Below are positions 7,587-16,709 of a DNA stretch of 56,536 bases, in pieces. The stretch covers positions 1 through 56,536 of the forward strand of contig JAFAEW010000041.1 in the NCBI GenBank assembly GCA_023423835.1. The letters are read 5' to 3'. The translations under genes and the position numbers were made by a program. The notes under the pieces are model-generated. The model had not been told where the DNA came from. It saw only the letters and a program-made list of their open reading frames with translations, and made no database searches. This stretch comes from Bacteroidota bacterium. GTDB taxonomy: Bacteria > Bacteroidota > Bacteroidia > Chitinophagales > Chitinophagaceae. The stretch's first letter is position 1, and every line of letters begins with the position of its first letter.

Positions 7587-10013
7587 ATGAGAAGCACGGC
7601 CGATGTTGCCGGAACACAGCAGCTTTTTGCCCGCAAAAAATGTTTTCATTGCGGAGAAGATTGTCCCGATGCCAGCCGGAAGGTGGATGAAAAATACTTC
7701 TGCTGCAACGGCTGTTTATCAGTTTACCAATTACTGAATAATACCGGGCTTTGCAGTTATTATGACCTCAATCCAAATGCTGGCATTAACCGGCGAAAAG
7801 AAGATCGGACCAATAAGTTTGCCTATCTGGATGAAACCTCTATCCAGCAATCGCTGATAAAATTCAGGGAGGGCGGACAGATACATGTTACCTTTTATAT
7901 TCCATTCATTCATTGCAGTTCCTGCGTGTACTTGCTGCAGAACCTGCACCGGCTTCATCAGGGAATAGTGCGATCTGACATTCAATTTCTTAAAAAAGAA
8001 GTTTCTATTATTTACGAGGAAAACAAAATCAGTTTGCGATCCGTTGTTGAGCTCCTCAGCGACATCGGTTATGAACCGCACATCAGCCTGAATGAACTGG
8101 AAAGCAGAAAAAGCAAATTTGATCGTTCGTTGATCTACAAACTCGGCGTTGCAGGATTTTGTTTCGGAAATATTATGCTGCTTAGCTTTCCCGAATATTT
8201 TTCGCACGATGCAAACCAGGAGCTTTTTTTGGGAAATATTTTCCGTTATCTCAATGTGATCCTGGCGTTGCCGGTTTTCTTCTACAGCGCTTCTCCTTTT
8301 TTTATTTCAGGATGGAAAGGATTGAAGCACCGGCATTTAAACATCGATTTCCCGGTTGCACTTGCCATCCTGGCCACCTTCGTAAGAAGCCTGACCGAAG
8401 TTTTTTCTTCTTCGGGCGGAGGCTATTTCGACAGCATGGCGGGAATCGTATTTTTCATGCTTGTCGGACGGGTATTGCAGGATAAAACCTATAAGCAACT
8501 TTCGTTTGAGCGGAATTATACAGATTATTTTCCGGCTGCCGCAACCGTAATCGACAAGTCGGGAAAGGAAATTCCAACGCCGCTCCCTAAAATAAAGGCA
8601 GGAGACGAGTTGCGCGTTTTCAATAACGAATTAATCATCGCTGACGGCATTCTCACAAAAGGGAACGCGCAGATTGATTACAGTTTTGTTACCGGAGAAT
8701 CGGTGCCAGTAAAAAAAGAAATCGGTGAATTGATATATGCAGGAGGAAAACAGTTAGGAGGAGTAATTGAAATGCTTACCGTAAAGGAAGTGGCCCAAAG
8801 TTACCTCACCGCACTTTGGAACAGAGACGCCGGTGGAATGCAGGAAAAGGATAATGAGCGGGCTTCTTTCGTTCATAAACTGGCGCAGAACTTTACGCTG
8901 ATTGTGCTCTCGATAGCATTTGTTGCGGCCATGTTTTGGTGGAAAAACGATCCTTCAAAGATCTGGCCTTCCGTGACGGCTGTTTTAATTATCGCCTGTC
9001 CCTGTGGATTGTTGTTGACCTCTACTTTCACCAATGGTTACCTGATGCGCATCCTTGGAAAAAACGGTTTGTTTCTCCGGAATGCACATGTGATTGAACC
9101 ACTCGGTAAGCTCAACCATATTGTATTTGACAAAACAGGCACAATCACCTCGTCCCGCAGCATGCAGGCAGATTTGAAGGCCGGTCTGACGGAAACCGAA
9201 AAGAAATACATCGCTTCCCTCGCAATACCGACAACCCATTCTTTAAGCAAACCGGTAAAAAAATTATTGGGAACCGATAAAGTCTTGCCCGTTGCCGGAT
9301 TTAAGGAACATCCGGGTCTTGGGGCCGAAGGGGTAGTAGAAGAACATTTTATCAGAATCGGAACTTCGTCGTTCATGAAAACAGATCTTCAACCCGAAGA
9401 AAAAGGAACGATTCTCTGGATAGAAATCGATGGAAAAATAAGGGGTTATTTTGTTCTCAAGCAAAGCCTTCGGGAGGGATTGAAGGAGATGTTTGACCGG
9501 CTGAAGCAGAAGGTGAAATTCTCCCTGCTGTCGGGCGATCGCGCCTATCAGCGTGCTTATTTTTCCGAAAATCTGGGAGAAATAGAAATGCAATTTGAAC
9601 AGAAGCCGGAGGAAAAACTGCAATACATCCGCAAACTGCAAAACGAGGGAAAAATCGTAGGAATGACAGGTGATGGATTAAACGATGCCGGTGCCCTGAA
9701 GGCAAGCGATGTAGGAATTTGTATAGCAGAAGATACGCATCAGTTTACCCCGGCCGGCGATGTCATTCTCGAAGGCGATAAATTGAAATATTTCGACAGA
9801 TTCATCCGGCTTTGTTCGGGAAGTAAAAACATCATCCGCACCTGTTTTGGATTTTCGGTCATCTATAACGTGGTTGGAATTTTCTTTGCCGTACAAGGCC
9901 TTTTATCTCCGCTGATGGCTGCTATACTGATGCCATCAAGCACACTCACCATCGTTTCACTGACCTTCATTACGAGCAGAATAACTGCAAAAAGATTAGG
10001 ATTGAAAGTGTGA
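7587..10013 (+). CDS. ccoI: CcoI/FixI-type copper P1B-ATPase for cbb3 oxidase assembly
   Basis: 808-residue heavy-metal P-type ATPase that moves copper to the periplasmic side for the cbb3 CuB centre. An N-terminal zinc-finger-like cysteine cluster (CFHC at 19-22, then further Cys) precedes an HMA domain with CSSC (110-113). The membrane domain carries the CPC copper motif (471-473), followed by the phosphorylation loop DKTGT (Asp515) and the GDGLNDAGAL hinge. An in-frame GTG at 7578 would add three residues; the ATG is chosen. It opens the cco locus, as in many Bacteroidota. Confidence 0.93.
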   Translation: MRSTADVAGTQQLFARKKCFHCGEDCPDASRKVDEKYFCCNGCLSVYQLLNNTGLCSYYDLNPNAGINRRKEDRTNKFAYLDETSIQQSLIKFREGGQIHVTFYIPFIHCSSCVYLLQNLHRLHQGIVRSDIQFLKKEVSIIYEENKISLRSVVELLSDIGYEPHISLNELESRKSKFDRSLIYKLGVAGFCFGNIMLLSFPEYFSHDANQELFLGNIFRYLNVILALPVFFYSASPFFISGWKGLKHRHLNIDFPVALAILATFVRSLTEVFSSSGGGYFDSMAGIVFFMLVGRVLQDKTYKQLSFERNYTDYFPAAATVIDKSGKEIPTPLPKIKAGDELRVFNNELIIADGILTKGNAQIDYSFVTGESVPVKKEIGELIYAGGKQLGGVIEMLTVKEVAQSYLTALWNRDAGGMQEKDNERASFVHKLAQNFTLIVLSIAFVAAMFWWKNDPSKIWPSVTAVLIIACPCGLLLTSTFTNGYLMRILGKNGLFLRNAHVIEPLGKLNHIVFDKTGTITSSRSMQADLKAGLTETEKKYIASLAIPTTHSLSKPVKKLLGTDKVLPVAGFKEHPGLGAEGVVEEHFIRIGTSSFMKTDLQPEEKGTILWIEIDGKIRGYFVLKQSLREGLKEMFDRLKQKVKFSLLSGDRAYQRAYFSENLGEIEMQFEQKPEEKLQYIRKLQNEGKIVGMTGDGLNDAGALKASDVGICIAEDTHQFTPAGDVILEGDKLKYFDRFIRLCSGSKNIIRTCFGFSVIYNVVGIFFAVQGLLSPLMAAILMPSSTLTIVSLTFITSRITAKRLGLKV

Positions 10014-10022
10014 GAAAGTCAG

Positions 10023-10107
10023 AGCGGCTGGCATTGGACAAGCGCATTTGTGAAGGTCGGCAGCGTTCCGCTTAGGGAGGTACAATTTCGCCAGCGCTTT
10101 TTATTTC
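10023..10107 (+). terminator. Long-loop terminator or small structured RNA after ccoI
   Basis: Ten bases after the ccoI stop, AGCG-(G)-CTGGC (10023-10032) pairs with GCCAG-CGCT (10090-10098) around a 57-base insert, followed by a T-rich TTTTTATTT. The insert can form two small hairpins (ACAA/TTGT and AGCG-TTC-CGCT), giving a three-way-junction shape. It may be simply the ccoI terminator or a small RNA. It lacks the T-loop signature of a tRNA. Confidence 0.4.
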
Positions 10108-10233
10108 CATTTTTATTGGATGTTTTTTCAGCAGGTCACAAGAGCTTCAGCAGTTAAAAAATCACCTTTTCGGTTGCCATGTCTTTTATTTCAATCATTT
10201 GACTGACCACCCTCATGTTTCTGCTTAATTGAT

Positions 10234-10269
10234 GTCATAGAAAAGTCATCCTGCCAAAAATATTTTTGC
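10234..10269 (+). promoter_or_regulatory. Promoter of the ccoS-ccoNO operon
   Basis: TATTTTTGC (10261-10269) repeats the ccoI -7 box exactly, 16 bp before the ccoS ATG. A GTCAT half-site (10234-10238) sits 23 bp upstream, at the same spacing as the right arm of the ccoI palindrome, but the left arm is degenerate. Suggests one regulator for both units. The rest of the 271-bp gap holds the hairpin at 10023-10107 and nothing else I recognise. Confidence 0.45.
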
Positions 10270-10284
10270 CTGAAAATTAGGAAG

Positions 10285-10446
10285 ATGAGCGTAATGATCA
10301 TTTTACTGGGAGCAAGTCTGATAGTGGCTTTGGTATTTCTGATCGCCTTCATCTGGTCGGTAAAGGACGGCCAGTTTGAGGATGATTATTCACCTTCTCA
10401 CACTATTCTTTTCGAGGAAAAACCGATGCAAAAAACCAAACAATAA
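10285..10446 (+). CDS. ccoS: CcoS, small cbb3 oxidase maturation protein
   Basis: 53-residue single-span membrane protein. It has an N-terminal transmembrane helix (about residues 4-25), then the CcoS signature WSVKDGQFED, with the Asp/Gly/Gln-Phe-Asp cluster after the membrane exit, and a short acidic tail. CcoS is needed for cofactor insertion into cbb3 oxidase, with CcoI supplying copper. It lies between ccoI and the oxidase genes, 14 bp before ccoNO, as in other Bacteroidota loci. Confidence 0.9.
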   Translation: MSVMIILLGASLIVALVFLIAFIWSVKDGQFEDDYSPSHTILFEEKPMQKTKQ

Positions 10447-10460
10447 CAAATTTCAACACG

Positions 10461-12650
10461 ATGAGTTTCGAATTAACAAATGCAGCAAAAACGGATGCAT
10501 CCATTCCTTTTCTGGATGAGAAAAAAGGGATAGCCGTGGAGACCTTTTACTACGACAACAAGACGGTCAAAAATTTTGCCTATGCCTGCCTCTTCTGGGG
10601 TGTAGTAGGAATGCTGGCCGGTTTATGGGCTGCCTTATCCCTTGCTTATCCTTCATTTAATCTCGGATTGGCTCCCACATCCTTTGGCAGGATGAGGCCG
10701 GTTCATACCAACGCTGTTATTTTTGCTTTCGTTGGGAACGCCATTTTTTGTGGTGTTTATTATTCACTGCAGCGCCTTACCAAAGCAAGGATGTGGTCTG
10801 ATTTGCTTAGCAAAATCCATTTTTGGGGATGGCAGCTCATTATATTATTTGGAGCACTCACCCTTTGGATGGGATTTACCCAGGGAAAAGAATACGCCGA
10901 ACTGGAGTGGCCGCTTGACATCGCTCTTACGCTTGTCTGGGTGGTTTTCGGTGTGAATATGATGGGAACGATCATTAAACGAAGGGTTTCCCATTTGTAT
11001 GTTGCCATCTGGTTTTATATCGGAACCTGGGTAGCCGTTGCTATGCTTCATATCGTGAATTCCTTCGCCATTCCGGAATCTTTTATGAAAAGCTATTCCT
11101 GGTATGCCGGCGTACAGGATGCATTGGTGCAATGGTGGTACGGACACAATGCGGTTGCATTTTTCCTCACCACTCCGTTTCTGGGATTGATGTATTACTT
11201 TGTTCCCAAAGCTGCCAATCGCCCGGTATATTCTTACCGCTGGTCAATCATACATTTCTGGGCCTTAATATTTTTATACATCTGGGCAGGTCCGCACCAC
11301 CTGTTATATACCGCCCTTCCCGAATGGGCGCAGAGTCTCGGAACCGTATTCTCTATCATGCTGATTGCACCTTCCTGGGGCGGCATGTTGAATGGTCTCT
11401 TAACGCTTCGCGGCGCCTGGGACAGGGTTAGGGAAGACGCGATTCTGAAATTCATGGTAGTGGCGCTTACCTGCTATGGTATGTCAACCTTTGAAGGCCC
11501 GATGTTGTCACTTAAAAGTGTGAACGCGATCAGCCACTATACAGACTGGACAATTGCACACGTGCATGTGGGAGCCCTCGGATGGAATGGATTTCTAGCC
11601 TTTGGAATGTTGTATTGGTTGCTGCCAAGAATTTTCAATACAAAGCTTTATTCCCAAAAATGGGCTAATACCCACTTCTGGATTGGAACGCTCGGAATCA
11701 TCTTTTATGTGATCCCGCTTTATTGGGCCGCATTCACGCAAAGCATGATGTGGAAGCAGTTTACCGAAGAGGGTATCCTTCAATATCAGTTTATGGAAAC
11801 TGTGCAAACCATTCAACCGATGTATGTATTACGGGCCGTAGGCGGAATGTTGTACATCAGTGGGCTGATTTTGATGGTGGTAAATCTTTATAAGACCGTT
11901 CGAAGCGGAAAACTGGTGGCAAATGAAGAGGCACAGGCTCCTGCTTTACCAAAAAAGATCGTTTCCCATAAAAAGGAACACTGGCACAGTTGGGTAGAAA
12001 AACGACCTGTTCAAATGCTTGTATTGTCTTTGATTGCAGTGGGAATTGGTGGCATCGTGGAAATGGTTCCTACCTTTCTGGTGAAGTCGAATATTCCCAC
12101 CATCAGTAGTGTGCAGCCTTATACTGCATTGGAATTGCACGGCAGAAATGTTTATGTGCGGGAAGGTTGCTACACCTGTCATTCTCAGATGATTCGTCCT
12201 TTCAGAGATGAGGTGGCAAGATATGGCGACTATTCGAAGGCGGGCGAATTCGTTTACGACCATCCATTCCAATGGGGTTCAAAGAGAACCGGTCCCGACC
12301 TGGCAAGAGTTGGAGGAAAATATCCCGACAGCTGGCATTACAACCACATGTACGATCCAACCTCAATGACTTCAGGATCCTTGATGCCTGCTTATCCCTG
12401 GTTGTTTAAAGATCGCATAGATAAAACGAAAACGCCTGATATGATTAAAGTGATGAGGAAACTTGGAGTTCCATATCCCAAGGGTTACGAAAATCAGGCT
12501 AATGACGACCTCGACAAGCAGGCTGAAACCATTCAGAAAAGCCTCGCAAAAGATAAGATACAGGTAGGAAAAAATGATGAAATCGTTGCACTGATCGCTT
12601 ATCTGCAAAGACTGGGAACCGATATTAAAAACGACAAAACATTAAAATAA
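10461..12650 (+). CDS. ccoN: cbb3-type cytochrome c oxidase, fused subunits I and II (CcoN-CcoO)
   Basis: 729 residues joining the catalytic subunit (CcoN, about 1-480) to the monoheme cytochrome c subunit (CcoO, about 510-729). The CcoN part shows the haem/CuB histidines in RPVHTN, WWYGHNAV, GPHHLLYT and AHVHVGALGWN, across about 12 to 14 membrane helices. The CcoO part has CYTCH (Cys570, Cys573, His574) and late methionines (SGSLMPAYPWL) for axial ligation. This inner-membrane terminal oxidase reduces O2 at high affinity. The N-O fusion is common in Bacteroidota. A hairpin terminator follows before ccoQ. Confidence 0.96.
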   Translation: MSFELTNAAKTDASIPFLDEKKGIAVETFYYDNKTVKNFAYACLFWGVVGMLAGLWAALSLAYPSFNLGLAPTSFGRMRPVHTNAVIFAFVGNAIFCGVYYSLQRLTKARMWSDLLSKIHFWGWQLIILFGALTLWMGFTQGKEYAELEWPLDIALTLVWVVFGVNMMGTIIKRRVSHLYVAIWFYIGTWVAVAMLHIVNSFAIPESFMKSYSWYAGVQDALVQWWYGHNAVAFFLTTPFLGLMYYFVPKAANRPVYSYRWSIIHFWALIFLYIWAGPHHLLYTALPEWAQSLGTVFSIMLIAPSWGGMLNGLLTLRGAWDRVREDAILKFMVVALTCYGMSTFEGPMLSLKSVNAISHYTDWTIAHVHVGALGWNGFLAFGMLYWLLPRIFNTKLYSQKWANTHFWIGTLGIIFYVIPLYWAAFTQSMMWKQFTEEGILQYQFMETVQTIQPMYVLRAVGGMLYISGLILMVVNLYKTVRSGKLVANEEAQAPALPKKIVSHKKEHWHSWVEKRPVQMLVLSLIAVGIGGIVEMVPTFLVKSNIPTISSVQPYTALELHGRNVYVREGCYTCHSQMIRPFRDEVARYGDYSKAGEFVYDHPFQWGSKRTGPDLARVGGKYPDSWHYNHMYDPTSMTSGSLMPAYPWLFKDRIDKTKTPDMIKVMRKLGVPYPKGYENQANDDLDKQAETIQKSLAKDKIQVGKNDEIVALIAYLQRLGTDIKNDKTLK

Positions 12651-12661
12651 AGTCTGAATTA

Positions 12662-12717
12662 AGTGGGAAGCCGCAATCATAAAATTGTTTGAGCGCAATA
12701 GCGGCTCCCGCTTTTTT
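12662..12717 (+). terminator. Intra-operon terminator between ccoNO and ccoQ
   Basis: AGTGGGAAGCCGC (12662-12674) pairs with GCGGCTCCCGCT (12701-12712), with one bulged A and one G-T pair, directly followed by six T. The hairpin splits an otherwise continuous cco operon. It may lower expression of ccoQPGH relative to ccoNO. Confidence 0.75.
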
Positions 12718-12731
12718 AAAAAACATTACCA

Positions 12732-12893
12732 ATGAAGTTTATCAACTATCTAAAAAGCATTGACGGGGTGAGCATCTATCCGATACTTACGCTTTTGATT
12801 TTCGTAACCATTTTCGTTCTCGCTGTGTTTCTGGTGTATTCAAAGTCGAAAAAGACGATCGACGAGATAAAACATCTACCGCTTGAAGATTAA
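12732..12893 (+). CDS. ccoQ: CcoQ-like small subunit of cbb3 oxidase
   Basis: 53-residue protein with one transmembrane helix (about 16-36, PILTLLIFVTIFVLAVFLVY) followed by a short charged tail, KSKKTIDEIKHLPLED. Size, topology and position between ccoNO and ccoP match CcoQ, which stabilises the oxidase complex. Sequence conservation of CcoQ is low, so the call rests mainly on context and topology. Confidence 0.82.
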   Translation: MKFINYLKSIDGVSIYPILTLLIFVTIFVLAVFLVYSKSKKTIDEIKHLPLED

Positions 12894-12923
12894 TCTAATC
12901 CAAAACTTTTATTCGATCCTCAT

Positions 12924-14066
12924 ATGAAAAAGTATTTAAAATTTTTAATCCCGGTTGCATTCGGATTTCTGCCGGTTTTTTCGATCGCACAGGCAAAAGG
13001 CGAAGCTCCTTCGGAAGCCATGCAGCCTGCCGCTATCCTAATGTTCAGTGTAATGGCGGTATTACTGTTTGTTATCATCATTCTGTCAAAAGCTGTGTTT
13101 GCGGCTTATGAAGTGCATCGCGAATTATTAAAAAATTCGGGGAAGACGTTACCATTTGTTATCGCGGGTTTGTTGCTTCTGGGTTTACCGGCACAGGCGC
13201 AGGAAGCCGCCACTGAAGTTGTTGAAAAAACCGTTGCCGGACCTCTTTTTGCCGGCCTTTCCGACGGCTCGTTTTACATGATGATTTCGGTGATCATATT
13301 GGAACTGATCATTGTTTTTTTCCTCCTGAGAACATTTCGTTTGTTTCTCCGCCTGCATAAAGCCGAAGCGAAGGAGCAACCCGAAGTGGTTAAGCCAAAG
13401 AAAGACAGGTTTGCATGGCTCGAAAAGATCAATAATACAAAAAGTATCTCGGCCGAAGCGGAAGCGGAAATCAACCTCGGACATGATTATGACGGAATCG
13501 GTGAACTGGATAATCCAACGCCGCCCTGGTGGCAATGGGGATTTGTAATATCCGTGATCTTTGCCGGAGTTTATTTATATACCCATCACATATCAAAATC
13601 AGCACCCAATCAATTACAGGAGCTTGCTATGGCAGACAGCATTGCGGCGATTCAACAGCAGGCGTATCTTGCAAATTCAGCCAACAATATTGACGAGAAT
13701 ACGGTGAAATACCTCGATGATCCCGCTGATCTGAATGAAGGGAAATCGTTGTTCACTTCCTCCTGCGCTCCCTGTCATGGCACAGATGGCGGCGGCGTAG
13801 TTGGACCAAACTTAACCGACGAATACTGGCTGCATGGCGGCAGCGTAAAAGATATTTTCAAGACGATCAAATATGGCGTTCCTGAAAAAGGCATGAAGAG
13901 TTGGAAGGATGATTTCACCCCGAAGAAGATTGCACAGCTTGCAAGCTATATTCATTCTATCAAGGGAACAAAACCGGCGGCTCCAAAAGAACCCCAGGGT
14001 GATGTGTATATGGAAGAAACTCTGTCTGCAGAGGCGAAAGAATTAACCAAAAAACGTGAGGAGTAG
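12924..14066 (+). CDS. ccoP: cbb3 oxidase subunit III (CcoP), single-haem form
   Basis: 380 residues. The C-terminal cytochrome c domain has CAPCH (Cys281, Cys284, His285) and a Met-containing segment (EKGMKSW) for axial ligation. Before it comes the FixP/CcoP N-terminal domain (DYDGIGELDNPTPPWWQWGF) with its helix. Only one haem motif is present, where proteobacterial CcoP has two. The N-terminus is odd: a signal-like helix ending SIAQAKG, a membrane helix (about 35-58), a second signal-like segment ending PAQAQEA (about 91), then another helix. Four nucleotides or fewer separate it from ccoG. Confidence 0.92.
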   Translation: MKKYLKFLIPVAFGFLPVFSIAQAKGEAPSEAMQPAAILMFSVMAVLLFVIIILSKAVFAAYEVHRELLKNSGKTLPFVIAGLLLLGLPAQAQEAATEVVEKTVAGPLFAGLSDGSFYMMISVIILELIIVFFLLRTFRLFLRLHKAEAKEQPEVVKPKKDRFAWLEKINNTKSISAEAEAEINLGHDYDGIGELDNPTPPWWQWGFVISVIFAGVYLYTHHISKSAPNQLQELAMADSIAAIQQQAYLANSANNIDENTVKYLDDPADLNEGKSLFTSSCAPCHGTDGGGVVGPNLTDEYWLHGGSVKDIFKTIKYGVPEKGMKSWKDDFTPKKIAQLASYIHSIKGTKPAAPKEPQGDVYMEETLSAEAKELTKKREE

Positions 14067-14068
14067 CA

Positions 14069-15499
14069 ATGTCTGATCAGGATGTAATCGATATTAAAAA
14101 GCTGGCGGATGAAACCTTTCGCGATCATCTTTCTACGGTAACCGGGGATGGAAAACGCAAGTGGATCTATCCCACCAAACCAAAAGGTAAACTGTACAAG
14201 AAAAGAACCGTTGTGGCCATTTTTCTCTACGCGATTTTTTTCATCACGCCCTTTGTGTATGTACATGGAAGGCCATTGATGCTGTTTAACTTTCCGGAAG
14301 GAAAATTTATCTTATTCGGATTTGCTTTCTGGCCGCAGGACTTCTTCATTTTCGGATTGATCATGCTGGCCGGAATTATCTTCATCGCCATTTTTACAAA
14401 TGCTTTCGGACGGATTTTTTGTGGCTGGATTTGTCCCCAGACCCTCTTTATGGAAATGCTTTTCCGTAGGGTCGATTATTGGATTCTCGGTGACGGACCG
14501 AAACAAAAAATGCTGGCGCGATCAAAATGGACAAAGGAAAAAATTCGAAAATACAGCCTTCGGTACGGCCTTTATCTTATCCTGTCATTTATCATTTCCA
14601 ATTTCTTTCTTTCCTACATTATCGGCATGAAAGAGTTGGAAAAAATCATGCTCGAGCCGGTGAGTATGCACCTCGGTGGCTTCATCGCAATAGCGGTTTT
14701 CACCCTCGTTTTCTTCAGCGTATATGCGTTTTTAAGAGAGCAGGTTTGCACCAACATTTGTCCATACGGACGTTTGCAGGGTGTTTTGCTCGACAAGAAT
14801 TCGGTGGTCGTTGCCTATGACTACAAAAGGGGTGAACCAAGGGGGAAATTTAAAAAAGATAAACAGGAAGATCTCGGAGATTGCATCGATTGTTTCCAGT
14901 GTGTAAATGTTTGTCCCACCGGAATCGATATCAGGAACGGAACCCAGCTCGAATGTATCAACTGCACGGCCTGCATAGACGCCTGCGACTTTATGATGGA
15001 AAAAGTGGGAAGAGCGAAAGGCCTTATCCGCCTTGATTCTGAAAACAACATTGCCGATCGGATACGGTTCAAATTCACCACGAAATCAAAAGCGTATTCT
15101 GCTGTTCTTACCGTGATTTTAGTTGCAATTGCAGCCTTGTTGATCACGAGGAAAAATGTTGATGGAACGTTGATGCGCACATCCGGCCTGCTTTTCCAGG
15201 AAAGAGGAACCGACAGTATATCAAACTTGTATAACATCAAACTTACGAATAAGACGATGCATCCTTATACCATTGAGTTGAAGCCCGATGGTTTTAACGG
15301 GAGGGTTGAGCTGGTTGGGAAAAGTGAGATCGTGTTACAACCCGAACAACAGGTGGCAGCCACATTTTTTATCATCATACCCAGAAAATCTATTGAGGAT
15401 AGAAAGCAGACAGTGAAAGTGGGTTTGTATGAGAAAGACGATAAAATTAATTCAATGAGTTCAACATTTCTCGGGCCAATGCACCGCAGCGATGAATGA
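14069..15499 (+). CDS. ccoG: CcoG/RdxA-type ferredoxin-like cbb3 maturation protein
   Basis: 476-residue polyferredoxin. Several N-terminal membrane helices carry CGWICPQTL and CTNICPYG segments. The cytosolic domain holds two 4Fe-4S clusters (CIDCFQCVNVCP from Cys272, then CINCTACIDACD), and a C-terminal Ig-like domain (FixG_C) ends the protein. CcoG reduces Cu(II) for delivery to cbb3 oxidase in characterised systems. Its start lies 2 bp after the ccoP stop, and its stop overlaps the ccoH start. Confidence 0.93.
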   Translation: MSDQDVIDIKKLADETFRDHLSTVTGDGKRKWIYPTKPKGKLYKKRTVVAIFLYAIFFITPFVYVHGRPLMLFNFPEGKFILFGFAFWPQDFFIFGLIMLAGIIFIAIFTNAFGRIFCGWICPQTLFMEMLFRRVDYWILGDGPKQKMLARSKWTKEKIRKYSLRYGLYLILSFIISNFFLSYIIGMKELEKIMLEPVSMHLGGFIAIAVFTLVFFSVYAFLREQVCTNICPYGRLQGVLLDKNSVVVAYDYKRGEPRGKFKKDKQEDLGDCIDCFQCVNVCPTGIDIRNGTQLECINCTACIDACDFMMEKVGRAKGLIRLDSENNIADRIRFKFTTKSKAYSAVLTVILVAIAALLITRKNVDGTLMRTSGLLFQERGTDSISNLYNIKLTNKTMHPYTIELKPDGFNGRVELVGKSEIVLQPEQQVAATFFIIIPRKSIEDRKQTVKVGLYEKDDKINSMSSTFLGPMHRSDE

Positions 15500-15993
15500 G
15501 TAAAAGATTTTTTATGCAAAGTAAAACAACATCAGAAAAGCCCTATGGTTTTTGGAATTGGGGAACCGGAATTGCCATTGCGATTATTATAGCGGCCTCC
15601 GCGATGATCTTTCTCGTGTATAAGAGTATGCAGGTAAACTTTGAAATGGCCGAGAAGGATTACTATTCGGCGGAATTGAAGTTTGACGGAAAAATGAAGG
15701 CAGCAGAAAATGCGGCAGCTTTGTCATCGGATATTATTGCGAGGCAAAACGGAGAACAATTGATCATTCAGTTTCCTGCTGAATGTTTCGGACAACAATT
15801 GCAGGGAACGGCGGTTTTGTACCGCCCTTCAGCGGAGAATAAAGACGTGATGCTCCCGCTCGTTCTGAATCAGGACGGACAACTCCTTGTTTCAAAACAA
15901 AATCTTTTGAAAGGATTATACCGCTTGAAGGTTAATTGGGAAATGAATGGAATTGCGTACAATTCTGAACAAAACATTTATGTGATCCGGTAA
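15496..15993 (+). CDS. ccoH: FixH/CcoH family protein
   Basis: 165 residues with one N-terminal membrane helix (about 20-45) and a periplasmic beta domain. The signature NFEMAEKDYYSAELKFD follows the helix, as in FixH. CcoH stays associated with cbb3 oxidase and is needed for its stability. The ATG at 15496 overlaps the ccoG stop; a second ATG at 15514 is possible. Confidence 0.86.
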   Translation: MSKRFFMQSKTTSEKPYGFWNWGTGIAIAIIIAASAMIFLVYKSMQVNFEMAEKDYYSAELKFDGKMKAAENAAALSSDIIARQNGEQLIIQFPAECFGQQLQGTAVLYRPSAENKDVMLPLVLNQDGQLLVSKQNLLKGLYRLKVNWEMNGIAYNSEQNIYVIR

Positions 15994-16004
15994 AACGAAT
16001 TATT

Positions 16005-16709
16005 ATGACAGCCGGCTTTCTTGTTTCCGGATTTTTATTGGGTTTGTTGGGAAGTGTACATTGCGTGGGGATGTGCGGTCCGCTCGCCTTGTCATTGCCG
16101 GTGCAGCATCTTTCCGGATCTAAGAAAATGCTCGGAATTTTTTTATACAACTTTGGAAGGGTTACAACGTACGGATTTTTAGGACTGATCTTTGGAATCG
16201 CCGGCCGCGGCTTTTCTCTTTTCGGATTGCAACAAAAATTTTCCGTCGCGCTCGGTATTATTTTGATACTGCTGTTTGTGACTTCGTTTTTTCATCTAAG
16301 GCTGATCAAGAATACCGTCATTGAAAGGAAATGGAATCCTTTTGTAGTAAAATTGCTGCATCCGCTCTTCGGTAAAAAGAATTTGAGTGCCGTGTGGCTG
16401 ATTGGATTGCTCAACGGACTTCTTCCGTGCGGATTTGTGTATATGGCGATTGCCGGAGCACTGGCAACCGGTCAGGTGATGGACAGCGCGATGTTTATGA
16501 TTGCTTTCGGAACCGGAACGATTCCCGCCATGTTTCTGCTGGGGGTTGCGGGAAATTACATTTCCCTGTCCACACGTAATTTTCTTAGAAAACTGTCGCC
16601 CCTTGTAGTGGCATTCATGGGCGTTTTATTGATTTTGCGCGGGTTGAATCTGGATATTCCGTTTGTAAGTCCGGCCATCACGCAGCATACCGCGGAAGCC
16701 TGTCATTAA
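16005..16709 (+). CDS. TauE/SafE-like (DsbD_2 type) membrane protein of the cco locus
   Basis: 234 residues with six predicted membrane helices and the conserved N-terminal signature HCVGMCGPLALSLP, followed by a second cysteine motif, GLLPCGFVYMA. This family is annotated as sulfite exporter TauE/SafE or CcoH2-like and is regularly found at the end of Bacteroidota cco operons. The paired Cys/His/Met residues in the membrane suggest a metal (copper) or thiol role in oxidase maturation, which is inference. Last gene of the locus. Confidence 0.82.
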   Translation: MTAGFLVSGFLLGLLGSVHCVGMCGPLALSLPVQHLSGSKKMLGIFLYNFGRVTTYGFLGLIFGIAGRGFSLFGLQQKFSVALGIILILLFVTSFFHLRLIKNTVIERKWNPFVVKLLHPLFGKKNLSAVWLIGLLNGLLPCGFVYMAIAGALATGQVMDSAMFMIAFGTGTIPAMFLLGVAGNYISLSTRNFLRKLSPLVVAFMGVLLILRGLNLDIPFVSPAITQHTAEACH

